From positions 10,360,152 through 10,424,151 of the forward strand of contig NC_067197.1 in assembly GCF_000699445.3 (NCBI RefSeq): a DNA stretch of 64,000 nucleotides, in the 5' to 3' direction. Source of the DNA: Schistosoma haematobium (taxonomy: Eukaryota; Platyhelminthes; Trematoda; Strigeidida; Schistosomatidae). The notes below the pieces were generated by a model. The model was not told the origin of the DNA and made no database searches. It worked only from the letters and a program-made list of their open reading frames with translations. The translations under genes were made by a program, and so were the position numbers. The first letter of the stretch is position 1. Every line of letters begins with the position of its first letter. Shown piece by piece: positions 1 through 11,255 of this stretch.

Positions 1-946
1 GGTCACGATATTGATATTTTAAAATCATTCGAAATGATCAGTATACAAAGAATTTCGAGTCTATTACGTTACGTTGAATCTTAGCAACTGAAAGTTTAAA
101 CCTAACTTATATACTAAAAAAACAGCTTTAGGCCACTCACTACCTTGTTAGCTTTTATTTCGTCTCATTTAATTACGTAATATCTCATTTCATATTCCCA
201 ATAATAAATTGCTTTTTCATGCTTAAATCTTTTTGAGTTGCACTCATCTGACTTTTGTTATTCTACCAAGTTTTATGGTTGTTACTACGTCAATTTGGCA
301 TCAATATTCATTCCCTAGAAACGTGTCTTCATATTCTTTTATTTTTCATATTTTAATATTCACACCAGGTAACATATAAATCTTTATCTACTATGCCACT
401 TTATAATATTTTCATGTTTGTTGTCGTTATACTCTTAATCACTAATCTGATATAAATTCCGTACCTTGATTACAAATAATAATTACTGTCGTCTCTAGGT
501 TATAAACAATTGACAAAAATCCACAAAGTAAATGAATACGCTCGTTGTTCTTGCTTTGTTCAAGTATGTTGATCGGAAAAAATGTATACAACATAGATGT
601 TATAAGACTGTTAATGAATCACTAGATACAAATGTCAGTTTTGTTAACTGTTTTATTAAACTATTTACGCATTAACGTATAGTGAACAAATACAACATAT
701 TTACAGATTAATTATGCAACAACATGTAGCCTAATATCACTAATGAATTTCATGAATCAAATGAAGTACCATATTGACCTAATTTAAATTAGCGAAAATT
801 GATAGAGTGATTTTTCAGTCGTACGAAACGAAATTTAGTTTATATTAATGAAACAAGAATTATGATGTAGTCTATAAAATTCTTTTCAGATCTAATTTAC
901 CTTCTCTTTAAAATTCATTCTATTTAAGATTACATCATAAAGAAAG
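1..946. other. gene-free AT-rich stretch
   Basis: No long open frame, no recognisable exon and no copy of the repeat families seen elsewhere in the window. Probably intron or intergenic DNA. Confidence 0.6.
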
Positions 947-1220
947 CTTACTTACTTACTCACGCCTGTTACTCCCAATGATGCATAGGCCACCGAATAG
1001 CATTCTCCAATCCACTCTGTCCTGGGCCTTCTTTTCTAATTCCATCCAATTCTTGTTCATTTTTCTCATGTCTGTCTCCATTTCCCGGCATAATGTGTTC
1101 TTTGGTCTTCCTCTTCCCCACCCTTGACCTTGAGGATTCCATATGAGAGCTTGTCTTGTGACGCAGTTGTGTGCTTTCCTCCGCTTGAACCCCCTCCGAG
1201 GCTACTGCCGGATTTCTCAT
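947..1220 (-). mobile_element. RTE-type (SR2-like) retrotransposon, 3' end only
   Basis: Read on the minus strand, this encodes the C-terminus of an RTE endonuclease-reverse transcriptase ORF: a basic stretch with RKTKEHI, then GDRHEKNEQELDGIRKE, then GLENAIRWPMHHWE. The same order of motifs recurs at 3.1, 11.3 and 40.0 kb. The element's 3' end, on the left, carries a short TAAG-type tandem tail (cttacttact on the plus strand), as RTE elements do. Everything upstream of the last 80 or so codons is missing, which is ordinary 5' truncation. The family assignment rests on the recurring C-terminal motif and the tail, not on a search. Confidence 0.75.
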
Positions 1221-1361
1221 TTTTTTGTCATTTTCGTGCTTTGTTTATTCATACTTCTGGTTGCTTATGCAATATACGTTTCCTTAATCTAAAGCTGGTC
1301 TTCTCCTTTTAGTTACCGAAGTTGAAATGCATAAGAATAATTTAGCTTGTTTTATCGTCCT

Positions 1362-1515
1362 GACAACCTTTGGAAACCTGGAAGCACTGGACAGCGCACT
1401 GCTGAGGAGTCCCATAATAGGATGGAACGGCCGTCCAGTGCTTCCAGGTTTCCAAAGGTGGTCTTACATCAATCGGTTCATGATCTCAATCAGAAACTTA
1501 ATACTGATTCAATAA
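1362..1515 (+). repeat. family A SINE, foldback copy with inactive hammerhead
   Basis: A short antisense piece (1362-1396) is followed directly by a sense copy, giving a hairpin whose outer arms are 'cctttggaaacctggaagc' and its complement. The hammerhead core CTGAGGA is present at about 1412, but the GAAA box reads GGAA, so the ribozyme should be dead. The 3' end belongs to the sub-family with 'tcaatcggttcatgatctc'. Confidence 0.75.
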
Positions 1516-2610
1516 AATTGCGTAATACATATTTCCTATTTAAGTTTTAAACAAAATAATTTTATATTTTTCATTTACACAATGAAAAATATTTAGTTAA
1601 CAGTTCACCATTGCGATACCTTTACATTCTATACTCATTTAAATAAATTTTCTTTTCTTTTTTTCTTCTTTTTTTGTTGTTAACTATAAATTTCAGTAAG
1701 TTGAACAATTGATTATGCATGAGTAAATCTTAAATGTTGTTTATTCAACCATAACACTATTAGTATATTTGCATTACTATCCATATTATTACTAATGTAT
1801 ACAATATGTAAATTTATCTATCTGTTATACAGTCATGATCATTTTCCAAATTTCATCTGTTTTTAAGAGAAGAAAAAGAAGGAAAAGAAAAGAAAGTACA
1901 ATAAGAGTAGACTTGAAGTTCATTGTAATAAACATTGAATACTTTATTCTACCAATGTAACATACTACTTACATAATACATCTTTATAGTACATTCTTAT
2001 AATTTTCATAGAAATATGATTGATACATACAAAAATGTTTTCAAAAGAAAACTTTGTTGTCATCAGATTTAAAAATGGCGCTTTCATAAGTGACAGTTGA
2101 GCAAAACAAAAAAAAATAAACGAAGTTATTTCTAAAATATGTTTAGAGAAAGTAAACTGTCAATATTACTCTTAATAGAAATGTTCAATTGAAGGTCATT
2201 ATAATCTTATGTGAATGTGATAGTAATCAGTTATTTTGTTAGGAATTGAAATTATCCATGTTCAATTTGATAAGTCCTTGGATTAATATGATCTTATTTG
2301 AACATTTCATCGTTTTTTATGGATTGGTAAACATGACTGAAATAAAACGAAATACATTATATCTATATTTCTAGGTATATTGTATATACAAGCTAGCTAC
2401 TATATATTTCCAAAGCGCTAAATCAGCTTAATCTGATGATATTTTCATTTAAGCTCGTAGCTATGCTGATTGTTTTGCATGGTGAACCTCTACCTACATG
2501 ATTTATTAAATTTTTCCATAGATGTTAATAAATAACTTCCATATCTACATATTTATTGATTATGCATTCAATTGAATATCATATTTCTAGAAATTCCTTA
2601 GGATTGTTTT
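1516..2610. other. gene-free stretch with pyrimidine and purine tracts
   Basis: AT-rich DNA without supported genes. It holds a pyrimidine-rich tract near 1645-1678 and a purine-rich tract near 1865-1898. Confidence 0.55.
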
Positions 2611-2611
2611 A

Positions 2612-3090
2612 ATTTCAGAATGTGTTTTGTGGAGATTTTTTTTTTTTTAGAAATTTTCACAGATTGAACTCATGAGTCAGTTGAAGCTAGACCACCGTTG
2701 AAAACCTGGAAGCACTGGACGGCCGTTTCGTCCTAGTATGGGACTCCTCAGCAGTGCGCATCCACGACCCCGCACCCCCCGGGGCTCGAACCCAGGACCT
2801 ACTGGCTTCGCGCGCGAGCACTTAACCATTAGACCACTGAGCCGGCATCCAACGGTGTTAATGTCTAACTTCAACCAATCCACGAAGTTGCGCTACCGTA
2901 CACCATTGTCTTCAGTGAGTTGATATCTCACAACAGACCTGGTTGAACTCCACTGGTAACGACTTCTCACTAGAACTCCAGAAGTGTCTCCTGAAGTCAG
3001 TCACTAGTGAGCAGGTGATTATTATTATTATCAGAATGTGTTTTGTGGAGATTTTTTAGAAATTTTCACAGATTGAACTCATGAGTCAGT
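2612..3090 (-). repeat. family A SINE, full-length unit plus head-to-tail partial unit
   Basis: A nearly complete unit in minus orientation: 3' end at about 2616, hammerhead at 2712-2757, B box 'ggttcgag..' near 2790, A-box region near 2820-2845, 5' end at about 3020. It runs through 'gattattattattatcag' straight into the 3' end of a second unit (3031-3090). Both 3' ends share the variant 'tagaaattttcacagattga', which is not found in most copies, so they probably came from one tandem template. An RTE 3' end begins just to the right. Confidence 0.88.
2712..2757 (-). ncRNA. type I hammerhead ribozyme, apparently intact
   Basis: On the minus strand: stem I strand GCACTG, core CTGAGGA, stem II GTCC/GGAC around loop CATACTA, then GAAA, a minimal palindromic stem III (ACGGCCGT), the cleavage triplet GTC, and the matching stem I strand CAGTGC (6 of 6 pairs). 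All invariant hammerhead bases are present; position 7 is G, which is permitted. Stem III has no proper loop, as in Smα hammerheads, which favours cleavage as a dimer. Activity is inferred from the fold. Confidence 0.82.
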
Positions 3091-3100
3091 CGTTTTTTTT

Positions 3101-3510
3101 GATGGACTTACGCCTGTTATTCCTCGTGAAGGAGAATAGGCCGCTCACAAGCATTCTTCATACAACCCTGTTCAAGGCAATCCTTTCCAGCTCCTTCCAG
3201 TTATTATTCATCCTTCTCATATGTGATCCTATTTCGCAACGTAATGTGTTCATGGGCCTTCCTCTTTCCCGCTTCCCTTCACGATTCCAATTAAGGGCTT
3301 GTCTCGTGACGCAGTTTGATGATTTTTGTAGTGTAAGATCTATCCATTTACATCGTCGTTTCCTAATTTTCTCTCTCCTGGAAGGTGGTTTATTCTCTCT
3401 CACAGAAGGCTGTTATTCATGGTATCCGGCCAACAGATGTTGAGTATCTTGCGAAGAAAACTATTTATAAATACTGTATCTTCTTGATGATGGTTGTACT
3501 AGTTCTCCTT
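3101..3510 (-). mobile_element. RTE-type retrotransposon, 3' end only
   Basis: The minus strand encodes the C-terminal region of the RTE polyprotein: [16 protein letters not shown], then [20 protein letters not shown] and [17 protein letters not shown] in order. This is the most readable copy in the window, although stops interrupt the frame at both ends. It abuts the tandem family A copy on its left. Confidence 0.78.
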
Positions 3511-3960
3511 TTTTGATGCCAGAAGAGCTGCTTTTTTGTGTACAAGTAGTTTTTAGTGAAGTTTTTCGTATTTATCAACTTTAAAGCAATTAATCCCTCC
3601 TATAAATTTCGATAAAACAACGAAATTCAGTGACTTCATTACATCTCTATAAACAAATGGAAGAATTTTCAGTGATAACGAACGTTTCATTGTCATTTTA
3701 TCATTACGTGTTAAAGAAATAATCAATTAAATTGATACAAACTCGCTTATAGATGTACCGTGAAAAACAAACACTTATCTGTTTCTCATAGAATGATATT
3801 ATCCGTGTAGTTATACCGTGAAATGCTTGCAAATTAGTATTTTTTTGTTGTGGGAACATTCAGTCAAGGTCACATCCAGATTATCATTTTACAAATCTTT
3901 GAATTATTTTTAATAGCTATTCCTTTTTAAATTAACTAGATAAATAATGTTTCTTTAGTT
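3511..3960. other. gene-free stretch
   Basis: No supported gene or repeat copy was seen. Confidence 0.5.
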
Positions 3961-3968
3961 GCGTTTCT

Positions 3969-4756
3969 GGCGAGACTCTAATTTATGGACCAGTCAATCA
4001 GAAGCGTTTTAGAGATTTCAAGGTTACGGCACCAACTTCAGTGCTTAATGATAACGTACGATCGGTTCACAGAGAATTTCGTACAAAACGTGATAATTGA
4101 GTGACTATAACAAACAAAACGGCGAGACTATAATTTGTGGACGAATCAATTAGCTATAAGATAATAGATCGCAGATTTTAACGCAAAAGCCATTCATCCA
4201 TTTGGCTGAATAAATTTCTGGCATTATAGCTGATGTCAGTTCGTGATGAAAAACCCATATATAATTCCTAACTAAGGTAAATCACGACAGTTTTTGCGAA
4301 CTGGATAATAAAATCAGCAGTAACACTGGCTGCCGCCAGGTACCACAATAACTACAGATGATCGGAGAGCGTACAGACTCCTACATAGGCTTGGTTATGT
4401 GCATCTTGTCGTTACCCACAAGTGACATTTTGTGTACTCAACAACTGGAGTGCACATAAGCAATATCGAAGCTATGTGGTCGAGGCTGAAAGAGTATTTG
4501 AGACTTTATCATGACCCCAGAGGCTGACTATTCTGTAGCCGTATGGATGATTTCCTCTACTGCATGCATTACGACTTTGGAACATCTGAACCTCTTTCTA
4601 AACTTGACAAGTTTTTGAACCACGTATAAGAAGTGTATCCACTTTATTTCCTTGGTTTTGTATAACATCTTTTTACTCTATACTGACTGTTTGCTGATTG
4701 GCTAATATTTCTCAAGGTCGCTTAAGATTAGGTCATCCATAAATTAGAGTCTCACC
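3969..4756 (+). mobile_element. Merlin-superfamily DNA transposon (internally decayed)
   Basis: The left terminal inverted repeat 'ggcgagactctaatttatgg' (3969-3988) matches the complement of the right end (4737-4756) with one mismatch. The element is flanked by 8-bp target duplications, GCGTTTCT (3961-3968) and GCATTTCT (4757-4764), with one mismatch. Inside lies an IS1016/ISXO2-like transposase remnant. Merlin elements are known in schistosomes and make 8-9 bp duplications. At 788 bp it is shorter than an autonomous element. A second copy of the terminal motif near 4122-4143 suggests internal rearrangement. Confidence 0.88.
4357..4629 (+). pseudogene. Merlin (ISXO2-like) transposase, C-terminal remnant
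   Basis: One frame reads DDRRAYRLLHRLGYVHLVV at its start, then GVHISNIEAMWSRLKEYL, then SRMDDFLYCMHYDFG, and ends at a TAA (4627-4629). The Asp of the first motif (4357-4362) and the Glu of IEAMW (4468-4470) correspond to the second and third residues of the DDE-type catalytic triad of this family. The N-terminal part, including the first Asp, is missing. In-frame TGA codons at 4423-4425 and 4525-4527 make it a pseudogene. It sits within the terminal repeats described for the surrounding element. Confidence 0.82.
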
Positions 4757-4764
4757 GCATTTCT

Positions 4765-5530
4765 GAATCCATTAAAATATGGATCATATTTTATGATCAT
4801 ATTCTATTCTTTCAACTTAACATATTTAAACCTAAATATTATATAAAATTGGAATATGAACATTTTAGATATACATATATTTGAGTCATTCGTATAAGCG
4901 AATCAATCAAGGAAAACGAACAACAATAATATGCTAGTTCAATTGATTATAAAAAACCAACCAATCTATATGAATTATTGCATCAGCTTATATCAAGTCA
5001 CAAAATGGTTAATAAGTGGAAAATAGACACAAACGTCCTAACAGACTGATCCATACATAAATCTAAAAACGATACAGTCTATTAGTGTGGTATAACTAGA
5101 AAGTGATTGATAAAGCTAACAATGATACACTTAGTAACTAGTTTTTTCTCCGTTTCTTAAATCAATATTTAAAAAGGGGACTAATAAGACAGGGCTCGGT
5201 ACAATGTTTGTATAAATCTACTTTACGCTTTAGATGTGTGGATTGCTCTAGGGATCAAATAGTTATTGTATGTAAAGGTATATTTCACTAGTTGTACATT
5301 AAAATGTTTATCTAAAGTTTCGACTGTATCTTAAATATTTTCATCAGTTTGTTTCAAACGAACTACATTCAATTTTACTGAACTATTATATACATTGTTG
5401 TAATACAGTAACAAGCTACTGTTCATTTTATCAAAAGTAATTATTATTACTTATTTATTAAATCACTAGCAGTCTGTTACATGAAACATTCTTTTTCGCT
5501 TTAAACTATAAATTGAATCAAAAATATTTT
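4765..5530. other. gene-free stretch
   Basis: AT-rich sequence without supported features. Confidence 0.5.
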
Positions 5531-5532
5531 AA

Positions 5533-5709
5533 AACCAGAACGGGTTTTGTGGATATTATAGTAATTTTAATGGTTGAGATCATGAGTCGATTGAAGTTAG
5601 ATCACCATGGAAAACCTGAAAGCACTGGACGGCAGTTTCGTCTCATCGTGAGACTCCTCAGCAATGTGCATCCACGATCCTGCCTTGCAAGTTTCAAACC
5701 CAGGACCTA
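5533..5709 (-). repeat. family A SINE, 5'-truncated left arm
   Basis: Minus-oriented copy from the 3' end ('ccagaacgggttttgtgg') through the hammerhead to the B box. It stops abruptly at 'acccaggaccta', where helicase-like coding sequence begins. The hammerhead core CTGAGGA and GAAA are kept and stem II is lengthened to five pairs (GTCTC/GAGAC), but stem I is mismatched. Confidence 0.82.
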
Positions 5710-5842
5710 GAGATGAAAGTTACTCTGTCAAAGGTGATATTGTAGTAGCTACACCTGGACGTTTAATACACCATTTGTGCAATACTCCTGGTTTCAGTAT
5801 AGAACGTTTAAGAATCCTTGTAATCGATGAAGACGACCGAGT
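5710..5842 (+). pseudogene. captured DEAD-box RNA helicase fragment (DDX51/Dbp6-like)
   Basis: About 43 codons with no stop encode a central piece of helicase domain 1. Visible are [14 protein letters not shown] (motif Ib, TPGR), then [16 protein letters not shown], and the Walker B region VIDEDDR, where the family has VIDEADR. The 'TPGF..ERLR.LVIDEADR' context is most like DDX51/Dbp6 helicases of ribosome assembly, which is knowledge of the family and not a search result. Motif I, motif Ia and the whole C-terminal domain are missing. Both sides join family A SINE halves in opposite orientation, and the frame runs on into both, giving a chimeric ORF at 5664-5963. The A-to-D change in the DEAD box would be expected to harm ATP hydrolysis. 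Probably a retro-captured or exon-derived fragment, less likely a real exon. Confidence 0.72.
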
Positions 5843-5997
5843 GAGACTGACAGGTCATGGGTTCGAATCTCGCAGGGTGGGATCGTCGATGCGCACTGCT
5901 GGGGAGTTTTGCAGTAGGACGAAAAAACCGTCCAGTGTTTCCAGGTTTTCCATGATGGTCTAGCTTCAATTAACTTATGATCTCAAATATTAAAACC
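5843..5997 (+). repeat. family A SINE, right arm in sense orientation
   Basis: Starts within the tRNA-like part ('gagactgacaggtc'), has B box 'gggttcgaatct' and an altered hammerhead (CTGGGGA core). It ends at 'ctcaaatattaaaacc'. With the left arm at 5533-5709 it forms an inverted pair enclosing the helicase fragment. Confidence 0.8.
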
Positions 5998-7379
5998 ATT
6001 CGAAATTAATTCCAAGTTATAGTCACGATTCAAAGTATTCGATTACATTAGACACTGATGATCTTTATATTTAAAACAAAACAATCATTAAGAAAGCACT
6101 GAAATATCTATCATTTTAGACGAATGGTAATCAACTTCTGCTCTGTGTTACAATTAAATTATTTATAGAATATTTGTTTAAATATTGTTTAGAGTATAGA
6201 AATATTTTTAGGTAGTTATTGAAGTCCGTTCTTTTTTTCAAGAACAGTAACCATAGTGATTCATCTCTGTAGATTATGATCACCTGACAGTCCAGATGAC
6301 ATTTTAACTGCAAAAGAATTAATAATACAGTTGCGGGCCTTCAAGAAAATAAAAAAATTCTAAAAATAAAAGAAAACCAGTGTTGTCTTCTATAGAAATG
6401 AATAGTATATGTAGAATAATGTATAATTTTAGTGTGTTTAGAAATTCAAACGATTAAGTTGATCGTTTCACTAAACTTTTAAATTACATAAAAATCGTTT
6501 ATGCGCATATTTGCTAATCACTACAAACTTGAGTAAAGTTTTGTTCCCTGAAGTTACTTGAAGTTTGTGCCAATGATTTTGAACAGAAAAACAATCAAAA
6601 ATCCACGACCAAATCGTCGAGTTCAGAGAGAAAAGCTCTATGTAAATCATTCACCTGAGCTATAAATCTTCTCCATCATCTTAGAATACAAATTTTTTGA
6701 TTATAGTATATTCTTACCCGGTAACTGGTAACATTTTAAAATAAATTAACAAGTTTACGATAACCTTCATTTCATTTTCAATTTTCAGATAATGGAAATA
6801 ACTTCAATGATTAATTTCAGAAACCATACTTTTGTTAATTCTTTTGACAACTACTTCAAGACCACAATAGAAAAAGCATTTAATATAAGTAACTATATAT
6901 ATAACTTATCATTTGGATTTGAACACTTCATTATTTAATATTCTACGACGAATTAAATAAATTTTATTGAAAGGACTGATTTATGTTTCAGCAATTGGAG
7001 GAATTATTATTTTTTCCTTAATGCTATTCAGAAATAAACGATTATGAGGGATACATTCAATGGTTTTCCGCAGCTGGTCTTTAATAATCTCATGAAATGC
7101 TTATTCTGAATTAATAAGTACAGCTATAGTGATTAAGTCAAAGAAAGAATGATCAATTTCCGAATTCAGGATTTACAACAGTATTTAAATAGTTATACAC
7201 AAAATAGATTTGTTATGACAAGCACTGAATTTCAAGACACATGTTTCGTTCGGTTCAGAACTCATCAATATTTAAATGTGTTCAAAATATTTATTGAAAC
7301 CAGTTACGATAGGACAGTGAGAAAACGGAGTTGATCTGAAAAATATTATGTATTTGGGTCATACGTTTCTAACAATCTG

Positions 7380-7380
<1 letters not shown>
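5998..7380. other. gene-free stretch
   Basis: AT-rich sequence without supported genes or family copies. Confidence 0.5.

Positions 7381-7382
<2 letters not shown>

Positions 7383-7419
<37 letters not shown>
7383..7419. repeat. (TA)n microsatellite at the end of a Penelope-like remnant
   Basis: Uninterrupted TA dinucleotides. The flanks 'aacaatctgatca' and 'cttgccaaggg' match those of the Penelope-like copy at 53.2-53.4 kb, so the tract is part of that element's terminal region. Confidence 0.85.
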
Positions 7420-7420
<1 letters not shown>

Positions 7421-7960
7421 TTGCCAAGGGGTTTGATGTAAAAATTAATAAAGATCAATTAAATGTAGGTCCAAGTCAATAAACTGATAACTGTAAATAA
7501 GACAAAGAGAAAATTGGCATCGTACGAAAGGAATAGGAAATTGTCTCATTATCCTAAGTCATAAAATGACTTAAGGATTACCTGGACAAATTCTACGCTA
7601 CGACGAATTGTTTCTGAATACATAAGATGGGATTAAATTTACTATTAGCTAAGGCTTCTATCAACCTGAGAATCCGTCCTTGACAATTTTTGTACAAAGT
7701 ACTGGTTTCATTTAGTTCCCCGTTTAAATTATGTGTTTTGCTATCGATGAACATCATTTTCTACTTTCCCATTTTGGTTAGGTCATATGACATCAACTGA
7801 TTTTGAATCCATCTTGACACATGTTCCAAAACTCTTGATCGCATTTCTCGATTATTCTTCCCTGTATAGGTATGTCAACACAAACATTTAAATTGGTAGA
7901 TGCAATGGTATCACGTTTGATACAATGTTAGGTAGAACGGTTTGGTTTTCAGTCGAGGTT
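7421..7960 (-). mobile_element. Penelope-like element, degraded GIY-YIG end
   Basis: The minus strand carries broken frames reading YKNCQGRILRLIEALANSKFNP, matching the better-preserved copy at 53.4-53.7 kb (YRNCQGRILKFIESLAIRKFNP). This is the C-terminal GIY-YIG endonuclease region of Penelope-like elements, where a His-Ile-x-x-Thr-Gly-His motif precedes an IES motif. Multiple stops and shifts are present. Confidence 0.65.
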
Positions 7961-8090
7961 ATCCGAGACCTTTTTCATATACCTATACCATTTTAAAGCA
8001 GGCGAATCTCTGTAAATTATTCATAAGCATGTATGTATAAATGATTAAATGTAACACAACTGACAACCATATTCTACATTGCATTATTAA

Positions 8091-8200
8091 AATCATGAAC
8101 CAATATGAGTTAGACAATCAATGAAACCTGAAAGCACTGCATAACTGTTTCGTCGTAGTATAGAAACCTTAAGCAGTGTTCATCCATTATTTTATAGGAG
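8091..8200 (-). repeat. old family A SINE fragment
   Basis: Diverged minus copy of the 3' half: 'gaaacctgaaagcactg', 'gtttcgtc' and 'cagtgttcatcca' remain in order. Confidence 0.55.
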
Positions 8201-8940
8201 ATCGATCAGTATTGCACGTACATACGATTGCCTTGATGTTTATGATTGTTTTAAATAAATAATCTTTTATGGTAAAACGTAACTCACGAAATTCGGTTTT
8301 ACAAATGAATTATTGTAGAAAAAATTACAATGTTAAATCAAATTTATTTTTGCATTGATTGTTTGTTCTGTTGAATTTATCTTCGAAGAGAATATTTTTT
8401 GTCATTACTTTAATATTAAAATCAATCATCACTGGTGGCAGAGAAACGTGGATGACCGTAATCTCAATTGAAGTTTATTGCACGTCTATAAAGTACTAAG
8501 ACAATGAATAATAGAAGCTTTAGATCCATCAGTTTCTTTGAAGTTATTCTGTAAATTATTTGTTAAGTGTGTTTCATTGTAATATCTTCAGATGAATGAA
8601 ATACTTTACATTATATTTGTGTCAGACATTGGAAAACATTGTGAAAATTCATCACATTGTAATTCTATGCAGTTGAGATGCTAATTCGTTTCATTATGCA
8701 ACCAATTCTTAGTTAGAAAGTAATTAAGAACAGCGAACATGGAGGATATATATTTCATTTATGGCCTGTTTGTGTATAAAAATTTCATAATCTAAATTTT
8801 TTCACCAACTAATTCATTTCAACAACAATTAACTACGATGATGATGATCTGTAAGTAAAACAGTTATATTTAATCAGTTCAAAATTTTGTGCTTTGTGCA
8901 ACTTGTCAACGTTAGAAATGGGGTAAAACTGACTCTGTAA
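8201..8940. other. gene-free stretch
   Basis: No supported gene or repeat copy. Confidence 0.5.
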
Positions 8941-8957
8941 TGTCCGATTGGATTTAT

Positions 8958-9305
8958 TAATAAGAGGAGTTGTGGAGATTGTAGTATTTTAAACAGCTGA
9001 ATTCACGAGTCGATCTAAGTCTGACCATTTAAAGCCATGAATTACTGGACGTTTGTTTAATCTTAGCATGGGACTCCTCAGTAGTTCGCATCCACAATTC
9101 CGCACGTAGGACTCGAACCCAGGACCTTTGGTCTAACGCAAAAAGTCCTAACCTCTAGATCAGCCAATCGGCATCCAACAGAGTTAATGATCGACTTCAA
9201 TCGATCCATGATCTTGCGTAACCTTTCATTCATAGTCTTCAGTGAGTAGGTGTCTCAGACCCAATACAGATTGAACTCCTCTGGTCACGGTTTCTCACAA
9301 GAAAT
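8958..9305 (-). repeat. family A SINE, diverged near-complete copy
   Basis: Minus copy from the 3' end ('ttgtggagattgtag') through a mutated hammerhead, B box (complement of 'gactcgaacccagg') and 5' region to 'ctctggtcacggtttctcac'. The GAAA box of the hammerhead is lost. Confidence 0.75.
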
Positions 9306-11255
9306 GGATTTAATTAATACCCACTTTATTTTTTATAACAGTGAAATTTAAACTTAATAAAAAATTTTTACTTTAAAATATCCATGTCATATGTTGAACA
9401 ATACGAAAGGTTAACCAAAAACCCATCCAGAAAATCATTACAATTATCTTCACCTTAATAGTGTTAACTTTCAACTGACTTAATATTTTTCAATTATATT
9501 AACAATTATTTTTGTGACGAATAAGCTAAATACATTATTAGTTTACTATGGATCCTAAAACCATATGTAGTTCGCATTAGTATATTTCTCATTTTTAACC
9601 AATTCAGATGAAACACAAAAGTCAATCTCAGTATATATGTGTTTATGTTGCATTATTCATTCATTATTTCTTATAAGCTTAGTTAACTAATTTCCCATAA
9701 GCTAATAGTTTAACAATGAATAATTTACAATGTATGGTCTCTTACATGCTACTAATCAATATAAGCATACAATATTAAAACGTTTGTTCACATATCATAG
9801 TAATGTATATCGATAGTCAGGCTTAAACTTACTGTCTCGCAAAATCATAAGTCTTTCTTTTGGAATTACATCATTTCATTCATTTTGCTGTCACCTTTTA
9901 TGTTCCATACTAAATATTCCATTGATCATACCATTATTATTTGTATTTGCTCATCTACCCACTGTTCTTTTCATTTTATCTAAACACGTTTCAAATATTT
10001 TATATTTCAAAGTCTAAGCACCTTATTAACTTTTATACTAACGAAATATGAAACATAAAATGGATTAATGTTTTTTTTATTTCATTTTTTTCTACTATTT
10101 AATTGTATTTATGTATTACTGCCAATTCCAATTACGTCTACAAAGTCTTATCTTCCTATTATTATTATTATCCCCATTATCATTATCAGTACCATCATGT
10201 GTTTAAAATACTTTTTCATAATCTATTTCTTCCTTAATTTTTACGTGTTTTCATCTGAGTTCTTTCACAATAACTGACAATGTAAAGAAGGAGAAAAACC
10301 CCAGGAAGAATAAAGGAGAGAGAGAGGGAGAGAGCAAGAAAGCATAATAAATTTTCTTAAACAAAGCATTGGAAAAAAAAGAAGAAAGAATATTTTCCTG
10401 TAATATTTTATCTCATATATCATCAGTAAAAACCAATTGAAAAATTTTATTTGGTTGGAAACGATTTGATAAAATATCTAAAACTCAATCGATAACAAGG
10501 TTAAGTTGCTAACAGCCAATTGATTTTTCACTTTCAAATCACTATCATTACGTAATATCTTGCCCTAAATATCCACAAAAAACGAATAATCATCATCATC
10601 ATCGAAAATTCAATATACATTTATGTATAAACGTAATTTATTGTTTCTACCTAGTGTAATCCCTTATTTTTTCTCAAAATATAGCCCTCCCCCCACAAAA
10701 AAAAACAAATTTATAAAAATGATTTATCTTGAATGATGCAATGTAGGTATTAAAAATGTTTTCAGCGTTGAGATAATAATGTTCGTTGTAATAGTACGTT
10801 TTTTTCCAACGTCTTGGTGATCATTAATGATAAATATGATTAACTTGATTGAAGTGTATAACTAGAAATTAATAAGTCAAACATGATCATATCAAGTGTA
10901 ATTTGCAAGTTAAGAACAAATAAAAAACAAGTACATTTTGTTCATTTAAATTACTGATGATGTTCATAAGTTTTTATCTAAAACATTTTTCTTTTCTTAG
11001 GTTAAAGTAAACAGATGTGAAATTCCCATGGAAACATTATTTTAGTGTGCTTGTGTGTGTGTTGGTTTAAATCATGAGTTCCTTAGGGGAAAAATACGTG
11101 AATAAAGTAAAACATAAAAGTAATCACCAGTAAACTTAATAATTGTAAAATCTTTATTTTTGAATATAAAGTTTTAACATTGAAAATAATTAGAGATAAA
11201 CTTGATTCTAAGTGATCAAGAAGAAATACTCAATAGAATTTTCATATAGCTTTAC
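9306..11255. other. gene-free AT-rich stretch with simple repeats
   Basis: No supported genes. Contains short ATT/ATC runs near 10155-10200, a GA-rich tract near 10314-10340 and an ATC run near 10590-10604. The 69-codon frame at 10068-10277 is low-complexity Phe/Ile/Leu and is not credible as a gene. Confidence 0.55.

Noticed and set aside
2677..2883. Open frames in both orientations over the SINE, seen again at 22.4, 25.9, 42.9 and 60.6 kb
   Set aside because: These recur wherever family A occurs, have no start or domain support, and overlap tRNA-like and ribozyme RNA structure.
7383..7419. TA runs as promoter or origin elements
   Set aside because: They are ordinary microsatellites, some attached to Penelope-like ends; no other promoter signals were seen.
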